Origin: Sporosalibacterium faouarense
Lineage (GTDB): Bacteria; Bacillota; Clostridia; Tissierellales; VENL01
Length of the DNA stretch: 35,662 bases
Direction of reading: 5' to 3'
Assembly: GCF_016765695.1 (NCBI RefSeq)
Contig: NZ_JAETGO010000002.1
Coordinates: forward strand, 1 to 35,662
This document shows positions 16,473 through 23,728 of this stretch, piece after piece. Positions within the stretch are counted from its first letter, which is position 1. Every line of letters starts with the position of its first letter. The position numbers and the translations under genes were made by a program. The notes under the pieces are model-generated. The model saw only the letters and a program-made list of their open reading frames with translations, searched no databases and was not told where the DNA came from.

Positions 16473-18071
16473 ATGAAAATAAGAAAAAATAAATTGATAT
16501 TAGTAGTTACAATATTTTTTCTTGCCATAGCAGTTTATTATTACTTTAATTATATTATTGATGCTCCAATTAACCAAATTCAAGTCCTTTTACAAGGCAA
16601 TACAAATTCTATTGATTCAGAGTCCGATATCAGACATATAATAGATAGTTTTGATACAGCAAGAAAAGTTGAAGATATTTCCACTAGTGATTTTATACCT
16701 CTTCAACTTAAGCTATTAAATACTAAAGACGAAGAGTCAATTAGAAATCTATTTGTAGACTATAATAATGTCAATATATATTTTAGAGAGGATTCAGATA
16801 GCAAGTTATATAAAATTACGGAAGATAATGAGCTCTTCCTTTTAACCCATGAATCCTTTAATGATATCTATAAAGATAGAACTCCTCCAACCTTAAAGAT
16901 TAATTTAGATAAAGAGGAGATAAAATACAATAGTAATACGGAGTGGTCATATAGGAAGCTTGACGGAATTTACTATTCTACAAATAGCACTACAGAAAAT
17001 AGTCAAAGCTACAGCTTTAAAAATCATAGTAATTTAATTCTTAACTATAGTAGAGAACCTTCTAAGGTAGAATATACTCTATACAAAGATGATTCCATTG
17101 TGACTAGTGGAGAACTAGATAAGAATTCCTTTGATCTACCAAAGGTAGATGGTAATTATAGCCTTTCCACTGAAGCTATTTATAATGATGCAATTAATGG
17201 CTTTAAAGGTAAGATTGAAACACAATTGAACTTTAAAATGGATTTACCACCTAAATTTATTTTATCAAAAGAAGAGATTTATCAGGGAAATCTTTTAAGA
17301 ATTGATGTTGAAAATTTAAATTCTAATGAAACACCTTTTATTGATCAAAATATTTCAAAATGGTTCTCATTTAATTCAGTTTCCGATGGCAAAGCCTATG
17401 GATACATACCAATTTCTTATAATATTAAAAGTGGACAATATAATATAACTTATGGAATTAACAATAAAAATGTTGGAAAACTATCAATTAATATTCTACC
17501 CCGTGATTTTAATATACAGTATTTAACTGTAGATAATGATATTGAAGAAAGCACTAGAAACGATGCAGCCTATAACGAATATTATAAATATTATTTACCT
17601 ACAAGATATGAATCAAATAATGAGTCTTATTCCGAAGAATCTTTTATATTGCCAGCTAAGGGAAGACTTACAACAGAATATGGTGAGAGAAGATATGTAA
17701 ATAATGAGCCTACTTCCTACCATCATGCTGGTTTAGATATCGCGGCTCCTACAGGCACAACTGTATTAGCTACTAATTCTGGTAAAGTGAAATTATCAAT
17801 GTTTCTAACTTTAACAGGTAATACAGTAGTAATTGATCATGGCAATGGCTTTTTTAGTACTTATTTTCACTTGAATAAAAGATCTATTGAAGAAGGTGAA
17901 ATGGTCAATGTTGGAGAAAAGATAGGTGAAGTAGGAACAACTGGCTTTTCAACTGGTCCTCATCTACATTTTATGATTTCTTATTATGATCAAAATCTTG
18001 ATCCTGGCTATTTGATTTATAATCAACCAGTTACTTATGAAAATTATAAAAGTTTATTTAATTTAGAATAA
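16473..18071 (+). CDS. Membrane-anchored M23 (LytM-type) peptidase
   Basis: This protein is 532 aa. An N-terminal membrane anchor (about 8-27) is followed by some 370 extracytoplasmic residues rich in Asn, Ser and Tyr that I cannot assign. A C-terminal peptidase M23 domain runs from about 390. Zinc ligands are present: His418 and Asp422 (HAGLD) and His499 in HLH (497-499). The domain therefore looks catalytically complete and should cut peptidoglycan cross-bridges outside the membrane. Clostridial homologues of this build occur in cell-wall remodelling or sporulation, but nothing here decides the role. AGAGGTG lies about 7 bases before the ATG. It is a single-gene unit ended by a strong terminator. 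Confidence 0.88.
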   Translation: MKIRKNKLILVVTIFFLAIAVYYYFNYIIDAPINQIQVLLQGNTNSIDSESDIRHIIDSFDTARKVEDISTSDFIPLQLKLLNTKDEESIRNLFVDYNNVNIYFREDSDSKLYKITEDNELFLLTHESFNDIYKDRTPPTLKINLDKEEIKYNSNTEWSYRKLDGIYYSTNSTTENSQSYSFKNHSNLILNYSREPSKVEYTLYKDDSIVTSGELDKNSFDLPKVDGNYSLSTEAIYNDAINGFKGKIETQLNFKMDLPPKFILSKEEIYQGNLLRIDVENLNSNETPFIDQNISKWFSFNSVSDGKAYGYIPISYNIKSGQYNITYGINNKNVGKLSINILPRDFNIQYLTVDNDIEESTRNDAAYNEYYKYYLPTRYESNNESYSEESFILPAKGRLTTEYGERRYVNNEPTSYHHAGLDIAAPTGTTVLATNSGKVKLSMFLTLTGNTVVIDHGNGFFSTYFHLNKRSIEEGEMVNVGEKIGEVGTTGFSTGPHLHFMISYYDQNLDPGYLIYNQPVTYENYKSLFNLE

Positions 18072-18103
18072 AAAAAACCTGAAGAGAAATCTTCAGGTTT
18101 TTT
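18072..18103. terminator. Convergent terminator, M23 gene and csp
   Basis: A perfect 14-bp stem (AAAAAACCTGAAGA and complement) has a GAAA loop. The A and T runs give a U-tract in both directions, so it can serve both converging genes. Confidence 0.93.
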
Positions 18104-18116
18104 GATTATCCTTTAA

Positions 18117-18314
18117 TTAGATAATTGTAATGTTCTCAGCTTGAGGACCTTTAGCTCCGTCAACAACGTCAAAAGTAACTTTTTGTCCTTCTTCTAAAGT
18201 TTTGAATCCTTCTTTGTTAATTTGAGAGAAATGAGCGAATACGTCATTTCCTTCCTCTGTAGTGATAAATCCAAATCCTTTGTCTGAGTTAAACCATTTT
18301 ACTGTACCATTCAT
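18117..18314 (-). CDS. Cold-shock protein (CspA family)
   Basis: This 65-aa single-stranded nucleic acid binding protein has both RNA-binding motifs: KGFGFI (RNP1) and DVFAHFS (RNP2). The usual MNGTVKWFN start is at 18314, with GGAGGT 7 bases upstream. The frame is open upstream without a ribosome site, so longer versions are not real. It probably acts as an RNA chaperone in the cytoplasm. The promoter lies about 165 bases upstream, leaving a long AT-rich leader as in many cold-shock genes. Confidence 0.96.
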   Translation of the reverse strand: MNGTVKWFNSDKGFGFITTEEGNDVFAHFSQINKEGFKTLEEGQKVTFDVVDGAKGPQAENITII

Positions 18315-18479
18315 ATTTTCTACCTCCGAAATTTTTATTTCCTTTAATTCTATGTAAATTGTTGTTACCAATAAAAATTTCGAAATCTATATTTAAAGTC
18401 ATTTATAACCAAGTAATCAAGATAATTCGAAAAATATTATTAAATAAATCATTTACTTTTGAATTAAGGTTCAATATAT

Positions 18480-18507
18480 ATAATACACTATTAAAATAAT
18501 AAGTCAA
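18480..18507 (-). promoter_or_regulatory. Promoter of csp with long leader
   Basis: On the minus strand, TTGACT (18507-18502) and TATTAT (18485-18480) are 16 bases apart. The start near 18473 gives a 5' leader of about 158 bases (18315-18473). Confidence 0.65.
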
Positions 18508-18665
18508 GGCTTTTAAGTATTAATTCTTTTATTTAATAATTAAATACAGAATTCTAAGCTTCTGGTAAGGGTTTATCTTATAAATATTGAACCCCCCTCT
18601 TTTTATTCTTTAGCGTACCTACTTTAATCTTCTATATATTGGCTTTATGATTTGAAAGATATAAT

Positions 18666-18705
18666 TTAGCGTCAAATTCAATATATTTTTTGAATTTGAC
18701 GCTAA
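18666..18705 (-). terminator. Terminator after CMD-family gene
   Basis: Sixteen-base perfect arms (TTAGCGTCAAATTCAA and complement) enclose an 8-base loop. The U-tract is poor on the minus strand. It starts only a few bases after the stop codon. The remaining 18508-18665 holds no gene. Confidence 0.65.
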
Positions 18706-18709
18706 TACT

Positions 18710-19012
18710 TTATTTATTAAAAGCTGAAAGCCCTGCAACGAGAGTTCTATTAGCTGATGTCATATAAGCTAACCTAATAGTTTCCTTAATTTCTTCATCA
18801 GAAACTCCCATACTCCTAGCTGCTCCTGCTAAAGATTTTACTCCTTCTCCAGAGCCCTCTATAGCATCTAAAGCTAAAGTTATTAAAATCTTAGTTTTAG
18901 CATCTAATTTTCCTGGAGCCATTGCTAAATCCATATTCTTACTCACAACTTGAAAAAGTTCTGGATCAATCTCTCTAAGTGCTTCAATAAATGGTGGATA
19001 TTTTTTACTCAT
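18710..19012 (-). CDS. Carboxymuconolactone decarboxylase-like protein without the redox cysteines
   Basis: This 100-aa protein has the CMD/AhpD fold pattern (KTKILITLALDAI helix, then GVSDEEIKETIRLAYMT). AhpD-type members carry CxxC with a His four residues on. Here that place reads GSGEGVKSL, with no Cys in the whole protein, so a peroxidase role is unlikely. The ATG at 19012 is chosen because AGGAG lies 7 bases upstream of it; the ATG at 19018 would be one base from AGGAG. The function is unknown. Confidence 0.8.
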   Translation of the reverse strand: MSKKYPPFIEALREIDPELFQVVSKNMDLAMAPGKLDAKTKILITLALDAIEGSGEGVKSLAGAARSMGVSDEEIKETIRLAYMTSANRTLVAGLSAFNK

Positions 19013-19043
19013 AATCATACTCCTCTCTGACTTTAATATTTTT

Positions 19044-19070
19044 ATTATAGTTAAACTATTAATTAACTAT
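19044..19070 (-). promoter_or_regulatory. -10 box and half-site cluster before the CMD gene
   Basis: TATAAT (19049-19044 on the minus strand) abuts ATAGTTAAACTAT (19047-19059), a 13-bp palindrome. A further AACTAT half-site lies at 19065-19070. The arrangement suggests an operator on the promoter. No clear -35 was found. Confidence 0.4.
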
Positions 19071-19171
19071 TCCTCTAATAATTACTTTATATCAATTAGG
19101 AAATTAATACCAGAAATTTTTAGTATCTTATTTGATTTTTGTTTTTTAAGGGTATAAAAAGTCATTTTCAA

Positions 19172-19200
19172 TTGACAAAAATAGCTTTTTCCTCTATAAT
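19172..19200 (+). promoter_or_regulatory. Consensus sigma-A promoter of the riboswitch-exchanger unit
   Basis: TTGACA (19172-19177) and TATAAT (19195-19200) are 17 bases apart, a perfect consensus match. Transcription should start near 19207, at the 5' side of the aptamer. Confidence 0.92.
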
Positions 19201-19203
19201 TAA

Positions 19204-19306
19204 GTGGTTAGAGGGAGTAACTAACCTTTCAAAAGGGATTGAAGTCGTCATTTCGGAAATTATAGTTTCCCGGCTTCAGTGACAATACGTCTAGTGAGAC
19301 TCTACA
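19204..19306 (+). promoter_or_regulatory. yybP-ykoY (Mn2+) riboswitch aptamer
   Basis: Conserved blocks of the class are in order: GGGAGTAAC after the first P1 strand (19213-19221), GTCGTCATTTCGG (19244-19256), CCGGCTTC (19270-19277), GTGACAATACG (19279-19289) and the closing GAGACTCTA (19296-19304). P1 forms between TAGAG (19209-19213) and CTCTA (19300-19304). This class binds Mn2+ and usually turns on efflux genes. The 3' P1 strand is also part of the terminator stem, so metal binding should block termination. Confidence 0.9.
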
Positions 19307-19350
19307 ATAAATACAAGATTCAAATCTTATATTTATTGTGGAGTCTTTTT
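19297..19350 (+). terminator. Riboswitch expression-platform terminator
   Basis: AGACTCTACAATAAATA (19297-19313) pairs with 19330-19346 and is followed by TTTTT. It competes with P1 of the aptamer for 19300-19304, which gives an ON switch in the presence of ligand. Confidence 0.88.
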
Positions 19351-19415
19351 GTTTATGTTAACCCCTTTATCTTGCAATTATAGTAGCTTTTATTGACAAA
19401 AGGAGGAGTTTTATC

Positions 19416-20474
19416 GTGGAAGTACTTATTCATAATTTTTTAGTTTCATTTCCTACATGGGGATTAATCTTATTAGTAGCCATTTCTCTATATACTTTAA
19501 GCAAGGGAGCAGACATTTTAGTAGATGAAGCTGTCAGTCTTTCTATTCATTGGGGTGTCCCTAAAATGATTATAGGTGCAACTATTGTTTCTCTGGGAAC
19601 AACATTACCTGAAGCTAGTGTATCTGTTATTGCTGCCTTTAATGGAAACCCAGATCTTGCATTAGGTAATGCCATTGGTTCTATCATTGCAGATACTGGA
19701 CTTATTCTTGGTTTGGCTGCCCTCATTGGAAAACTGCCAGTAGATAGAATTATTGTAGAACGTCAAGGAAAAATACAAGTATGGTCTGGTTTATTATTAG
19801 CAATAGTATGCCTCCCATTCTTCTCAAAGGGAAGTACTGGCAATATAAGTCAAGTAATAGGATGGCTTTTCATAGGATTATTAATAGCTTATATCTATGT
19901 TTCAATTAAATGGAGTAAAAGCTCTAGCTCAAATGAAATAGTGAGTACTCCAAATACATCTGATCCTACTGTAGAAAGCACCTCTTCAGAAAGTGTTTTA
20001 ATAGAAGAAAAAAGTCCTATTATACTTCAAATTTTAAAGCTTATTGCGGGTATAGTTATTGTTATTTGCTCATCAAAGATACTTATACCTTCAGTTGAGA
20101 TTACAGCTATTAGAGTTGGTATTCCTCAAAGCATTATTGCAGCAACATTAATTGCCTTTGGCACAAGTCTACCTGAGCTAGTTACAGCTATTACAGCTGT
20201 GAGAAAGGGCCATGGAGAGCTTGCTATTGGAAATATAGTAGGTGCAGATATCCTAAACGTACTTTTCGTTGTCGGTGGGGCTGCCGCAGTAACCAAAGGA
20301 GGTCTTCAAGTTCCTTTAAACTTCTATAAGCTTCAGATCCCAACAATGGTTATTATTTTAACTACTTTTAGATTATTTGCTAGAGGCCAAAACGAAGAAA
20401 TTACAAAAAAAGAAGGTTTTGTTCTATTTTCCATCTATATAATTTATATAGTTTTAAACTACACCTGGATTTAA
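19416..20474 (+). CDS. CaCA-family cation exchanger under Mn2+ riboswitch control
   Basis: This is a membrane antiporter, 352 aa, of the Ca2+/cation antiporter (YrbG-like) family with two Na_Ca_ex repeats. Repeat 1 has SLGTTLPEASVS and GNAIGSIIADTG. Repeat 2 has AFGTSLPELVTAI and GNIVGADILNV. A Ser/Thr-rich acidic cytoplasmic loop (about 167-205) joins them. The start is GTG at 19416, with AGGAGG about 9 bases upstream. The Mn2+ riboswitch in the leader suggests it exports Mn2+, or another divalent cation in exchange for Na+ or H+. Protein family alone would suggest Ca2+. The substrate assignment is inference. Confidence 0.9.
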   Translation: MEVLIHNFLVSFPTWGLILLVAISLYTLSKGADILVDEAVSLSIHWGVPKMIIGATIVSLGTTLPEASVSVIAAFNGNPDLALGNAIGSIIADTGLILGLAALIGKLPVDRIIVERQGKIQVWSGLLLAIVCLPFFSKGSTGNISQVIGWLFIGLLIAYIYVSIKWSKSSSSNEIVSTPNTSDPTVESTSSESVLIEEKSPIILQILKLIAGIVIVICSSKILIPSVEITAIRVGIPQSIIAATLIAFGTSLPELVTAITAVRKGHGELAIGNIVGADILNVLFVVGGAAAVTKGGLQVPLNFYKLQIPTMVIILTTFRLFARGQNEEITKKEGFVLFSIYIIYIVLNYTWI

Positions 20475-20568
20475 TTTGATCATCTATTTTATTTGAAATA
20501 GTAATTTGTTTAAAAATGAGTATAAGTACTAATACTTTTCAATCCAGATCCTATTATTAATAGATACT

Positions 20569-20610
20569 AAAAAAGGGGAGAGCCCAATTCTTTTGGATTC
20601 TGCCCTTTTT
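20569..20610. terminator. Terminator between exchanger and LysM genes
   Basis: AAAAAAGGGG pairs with CCCTTTTT across an imperfect inner stem (CCAA/TTGG). It ends the exchanger unit on the plus strand and may also serve the convergent LysM gene. Confidence 0.75.
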
Positions 20611-20660
20611 AAGGAATTTTATATCTCTAAACCTGTATATTAATTAATCTCTAGTTCAAT

Positions 20661-21659
20661 TCAAAACATTGATACAACCTTTCCAGTTTCAGGATTTACA
20701 TTGTACCATCCTCTAGTAGATATATGGTCCTCCTCCACATCATAAACGTGAATTATATATCTTCCATCATCCATATGATCGTATTCAACCTTTACTTCAG
20801 GGCTATCAGTTAAATCTAAGTATACTCTTACAATATTTTCAGCATCTTCCTCTGTTAGTCTAGTTTCATCATCTAAAAATCTAAGAGTACTTCCAATTGC
20901 TCTTATATACTCTTGATTCGCTCTTAATAAGAAATATGCATACGGCATACCTGATATAAATATAATCTTAGGATATTTAACTATAAGAGCTGCTTGACCT
21001 TTCACATCATCTGGTTGATCTGCTGAAGGCATTATAAGACATGCAGGTTGATTACCTATAGATGTTTTTACAATTGTTGGTTTTGTCCCATAAGGATTAA
21101 ACTCTCCATGGGAATAATTCTCACAAACTTCATCTATTGGCTTAATATCCCAAGGAGTACTTGGATTCGTAGCTATTGCAGTTATTTCAAAGAAGCCATC
21201 TTCACCTTCATATGTTATACCATCTGTTTCGACACTTCTCCATGAACTAGGATAACGGAAGATTATATTATACTTTTGATTAAAATATATATCCCAATTT
21301 ATAGGAATACAAATTCTATGCCCAACCATCAACATATATGGATTTAACCTTGGATTTACTTGCATTATTGCATTTACAGTAGTATGAAATCTTTGTGCTA
21401 AATAATATAATGTATCTCCCGACTTTATACTATAGGTAATACTTCCCCTAGGGCATGTTTTAGGACTAACTTCAGTGGGGATACATATTATTTGTCCTAC
21501 TCTAAGTCTTTGAAGATCTACTGTGGGATTTGCTACTGATAAAGCACCAATAGGAACTCTAAATTGTTGTAATATTGTATATATGTTATCACCTGCTCTA
21601 ATTTCATAAGGTTCCATACCAGGCAAACACTGATTTGTAGCTATATAATAATTGCTCAT
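20661..21659 (-). CDS. Protein with two LysM domains and a PepSY-like C-terminus
   Basis: This protein is 332 aa. Two LysM repeats (about 19-61 and 73-117) share the RAGDNIYTI / KSGDTLYYL start and the VGQIICIP / VGHRICIP end. A beta-rich middle region begins with YNIIFRYPSSW near 130. The last 60 residues (AENIVRVYLDL ... GWYNVNPETGKVVSMF) look like a PepSY-type domain. There is no signal peptide or membrane segment. LysM proteins without export signals in spore formers are often spore-coat proteins, so that role is possible but unproven. GGAGGTG lies 6 bases before the ATG. The gene sits 81 bases after the lipoprotein gene on the same strand. Confidence 0.82.
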   Translation of the reverse strand: MSNYYIATNQCLPGMEPYEIRAGDNIYTILQQFRVPIGALSVANPTVDLQRLRVGQIICIPTEVSPKTCPRGSITYSIKSGDTLYYLAQRFHTTVNAIMQVNPRLNPYMLMVGHRICIPINWDIYFNQKYNIIFRYPSSWRSVETDGITYEGEDGFFEITAIATNPSTPWDIKPIDEVCENYSHGEFNPYGTKPTIVKTSIGNQPACLIMPSADQPDDVKGQAALIVKYPKIIFISGMPYAYFLLRANQEYIRAIGSTLRFLDDETRLTEEDAENIVRVYLDLTDSPEVKVEYDHMDDGRYIIHVYDVEEDHISTRGWYNVNPETGKVVSMF

Positions 21660-21740
21660 ATATTCACCTCCATATTATCATTTCAATATATATTATGAAA
21701 AATGATATACAGATGTGTAATATACGAGCATTAGAAATCT

Positions 21741-22688
21741 CTAATCTACCTCAATTGGTTGCAGAGCATTACTATTTAAAATATCCTCTACTTCTTCATA
21801 CCCTACTGGAAATGCATAATTGTATCTAGCAGGAAGTGCAAAAACATACTTAGAATTATTACCAAGTTCACTTGGTCCAAAAGGTGCTGCACCTATATGA
21901 AATTCTTCCTGTTGTAATGAATTCCATTGCTTATGGGTAAATATCATTATTGGGATATCTTGACGTTCCTTTTCAGAAGTCCATTCAGGATGCCTAATAT
22001 AAATTATTGGTCCAGATTCAGAAATATTGTTTTCACCAGAATCATCTATGGCTAATCCTTCCCACTTATTCTCTATAATTTTATATTCTTTCCAGCTATT
22101 CGGTAAAGAAAATCTAAATCCATATTCTTCATTAATATACACGATTGTATCATTATTGTATTCCCCTAGTACAATAGAATTTATAAGCCAATTACCATCT
22201 ATTTTCTCTACCATCAAAGTAATTGGTCTACTTGCTGCAATTCCACCACTTACTGCTTCTGTACTAGTTATTTCAATTATTTGTCCTTTTACCTTGTAAA
22301 GCCCTTGAGACAATTGCTCAATATTAGAAATCTCTATTCGATCTGGCCAAGGACTTGAAGTTACTCTTCCCGGTGCATCTTCAGGTTTTTCTATCCAAGT
22401 TTCCAAAAGTGTAGAAGATACAAAGTCACCATAGTTCTCCTTAATGCTTTTCTCTACCAACTCCCTTGGTGCCAACAGCGAAACCTTTTGAAGTTGACTG
22501 CCAAAAGCTTTAACTAAATTTTCTATTTCTTTTTCTTCATTCTTCATATCATCATTTCTATTATCTTGTTTTAAGTTCTCTTGTTGTGACATTTCTTTAT
22601 TAGATTGAGCTGAATTTCTCTCAATTGTACATCCTAACAAAGAAACTGTAAATCCAAGAATAATTGTGTACAGTAATACTTTCTTCAT
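21741..22688 (-). CDS. Lipoprotein of unknown function
   Basis: This is a predicted lipoprotein, 315 aa. The ATG at 22688 is chosen because GGAGGG is 6 bases upstream; the ATG at 22694 abuts the ribosome site directly. The signal peptide ends in the lipobox SLLGC, followed by a charged Gln/Asn/Glu linker. A first domain (about 55-175) resembles small NTF2-like or DUF-type secreted domains (KEIENLVKAFGSQLQKV ... INSIVLGEYNND). The second begins YGFRFSLPNSW, which echoes YNIIFRYPSSW in the LysM protein next door. I do not recognise a function. Confidence 0.8.
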   Translation of the reverse strand: MKKVLLYTIILGFTVSLLGCTIERNSAQSNKEMSQQENLKQDNRNDDMKNEEKEIENLVKAFGSQLQKVSLLAPRELVEKSIKENYGDFVSSTLLETWIEKPEDAPGRVTSSPWPDRIEISNIEQLSQGLYKVKGQIIEITSTEAVSGGIAASRPITLMVEKIDGNWLINSIVLGEYNNDTIVYINEEYGFRFSLPNSWKEYKIIENKWEGLAIDDSGENNISESGPIIYIRHPEWTSEKERQDIPIMIFTHKQWNSLQQEEFHIGAAPFGPSELGNNSKYVFALPARYNYAFPVGYEEVEDILNSNALQPIEVD

Positions 22689-22791
22689 TCTCATCCCTCC
22701 AATAAAAATCTAACACTTCTATAGACGAAGATAAGTGAATTTTAGTTCCATCTAAGACTTAAAATAACACGGCATTACTACCTGATTTCAT

Positions 22792-23316
22792 TTAAACATC
22801 ATTATCTTCAATCTGTTTTTCTTCTAAACTTTCATAATTAATATCAAAATCTGTTTTGAATTTTTTATATTTCTCCAAAATTTCAGGATTTTTTGTTAGA
22901 AACTCATTAAAGGCATGAATGCTTTTTAATGTCTTTAAACTCATATCATGTTCTATCATTTCTGTATCTTTAAGCAATGTTTCTTCTATACCAAGTTTTT
23001 TCAAGAACTCTTCTATAATTCTATGTCTCCTTAAAAGAAACTCTCCTATTTCTTTGCCTTCTTTAGTTAGCTGGATAATTCCGTATCTTTGATAGTCTAC
23101 TAATTTCAATCTTTTTAGCTTCTGTACTATTTTAGTCGTAGATGATGGCCTAACGTTTAATTTATTAGCTAATTGGTTTACTCTAACATACCCTTCTTCT
23201 TTACAAGTTCTATATATCATTTCTAAATAATCCTCCATGCTTGAAGTTAATAGTTTGTTTTCAGAATTTAATAATTGATATCCCCTAACTGTATGAAACT
23301 CTTTATCTTTTTCCAC
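22792..23316 (-). CDS. DtxR-family metalloregulator with MntR-type ligands
   Basis: This protein is 174 aa. A winged helix (about 24-90, with VRPSSTTKIVQKLKRL) and dimerisation helices align with Bacillus subtilis MntR. All six MntR metal ligands are present: Asp29, Glu32, His98, Glu119, Glu122 and His123. The start is GTG at 23316, with AGGGGG 6 bases upstream, which gives a 21-residue N-terminal extension and a C-terminal tail beyond MntR. It is divergent from feoAB, so it probably represses them when Fe2+ or Mn2+ is plentiful. Which metal it senses cannot be settled from sequence. Confidence 0.87.
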   Translation of the reverse strand: MEKDKEFHTVRGYQLLNSENKLLTSSMEDYLEMIYRTCKEEGYVRVNQLANKLNVRPSSTTKIVQKLKRLKLVDYQRYGIIQLTKEGKEIGEFLLRRHRIIEEFLKKLGIEETLLKDTEMIEHDMSLKTLKSIHAFNEFLTKNPEILEKYKKFKTDFDINYESLEEKQIEDNDV

Positions 23317-23463
23317 GATTATCCCCCTCTATATAATTTAGCTAATCAATGTAACAAGTAATTACCCTGATACATACTCTATTATTAGCTTCAACAAATA
23401 AAGTTTCTTATGACTAACTTATGAAATAAAAATATAAAAAATTAGTAAAAAGGAGGCTTTTTT

Positions 23464-23709
23464 ATGAAAGAAATTTTATTTCCACTACATGAATTACCTA
23501 TTGGCTCTTGTGGTATGGTTAAAAAACTTACTGCAGAAGGAGGCAGTCGCAGAAGAATGTTGGATTTAGGATTAATAGATGGTACAAAGGTAGAGTCACT
23601 AAGAAAAAGTCCGGCCGGTGATCCTATTGCATATGAAATCAGGGGAGCTGTTATCGCATTGCGTTCAGAAGAAGCATCAAAAATATTTGTGGAATCAATA
23701 AAGCAATAA
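23464..23709 (+). CDS. FeoA, ferrous iron transport accessory protein
   Basis: This 81-aa SH3-like FeoA protein has the typical length and pattern (LPIGSCGMVKKL, RRRMLDLGLIDGTKVE). It works with FeoB at the membrane. AAAGGAGG lies 7 bases before the ATG, and feoB follows after 19 bases. The 147-base divergent gap (23317-23463) must carry both promoters. It contains two CTTATGA direct repeats near 23409-23424 that might be part of a regulator site, but I found no clear DtxR box. Confidence 0.92.
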   Translation: MKEILFPLHELPIGSCGMVKKLTAEGGSRRRMLDLGLIDGTKVESLRKSPAGDPIAYEIRGAVIALRSEEASKIFVESIKQ

Positions 23710-23728
23710 TGATGAAGGAGGTTTTTCA

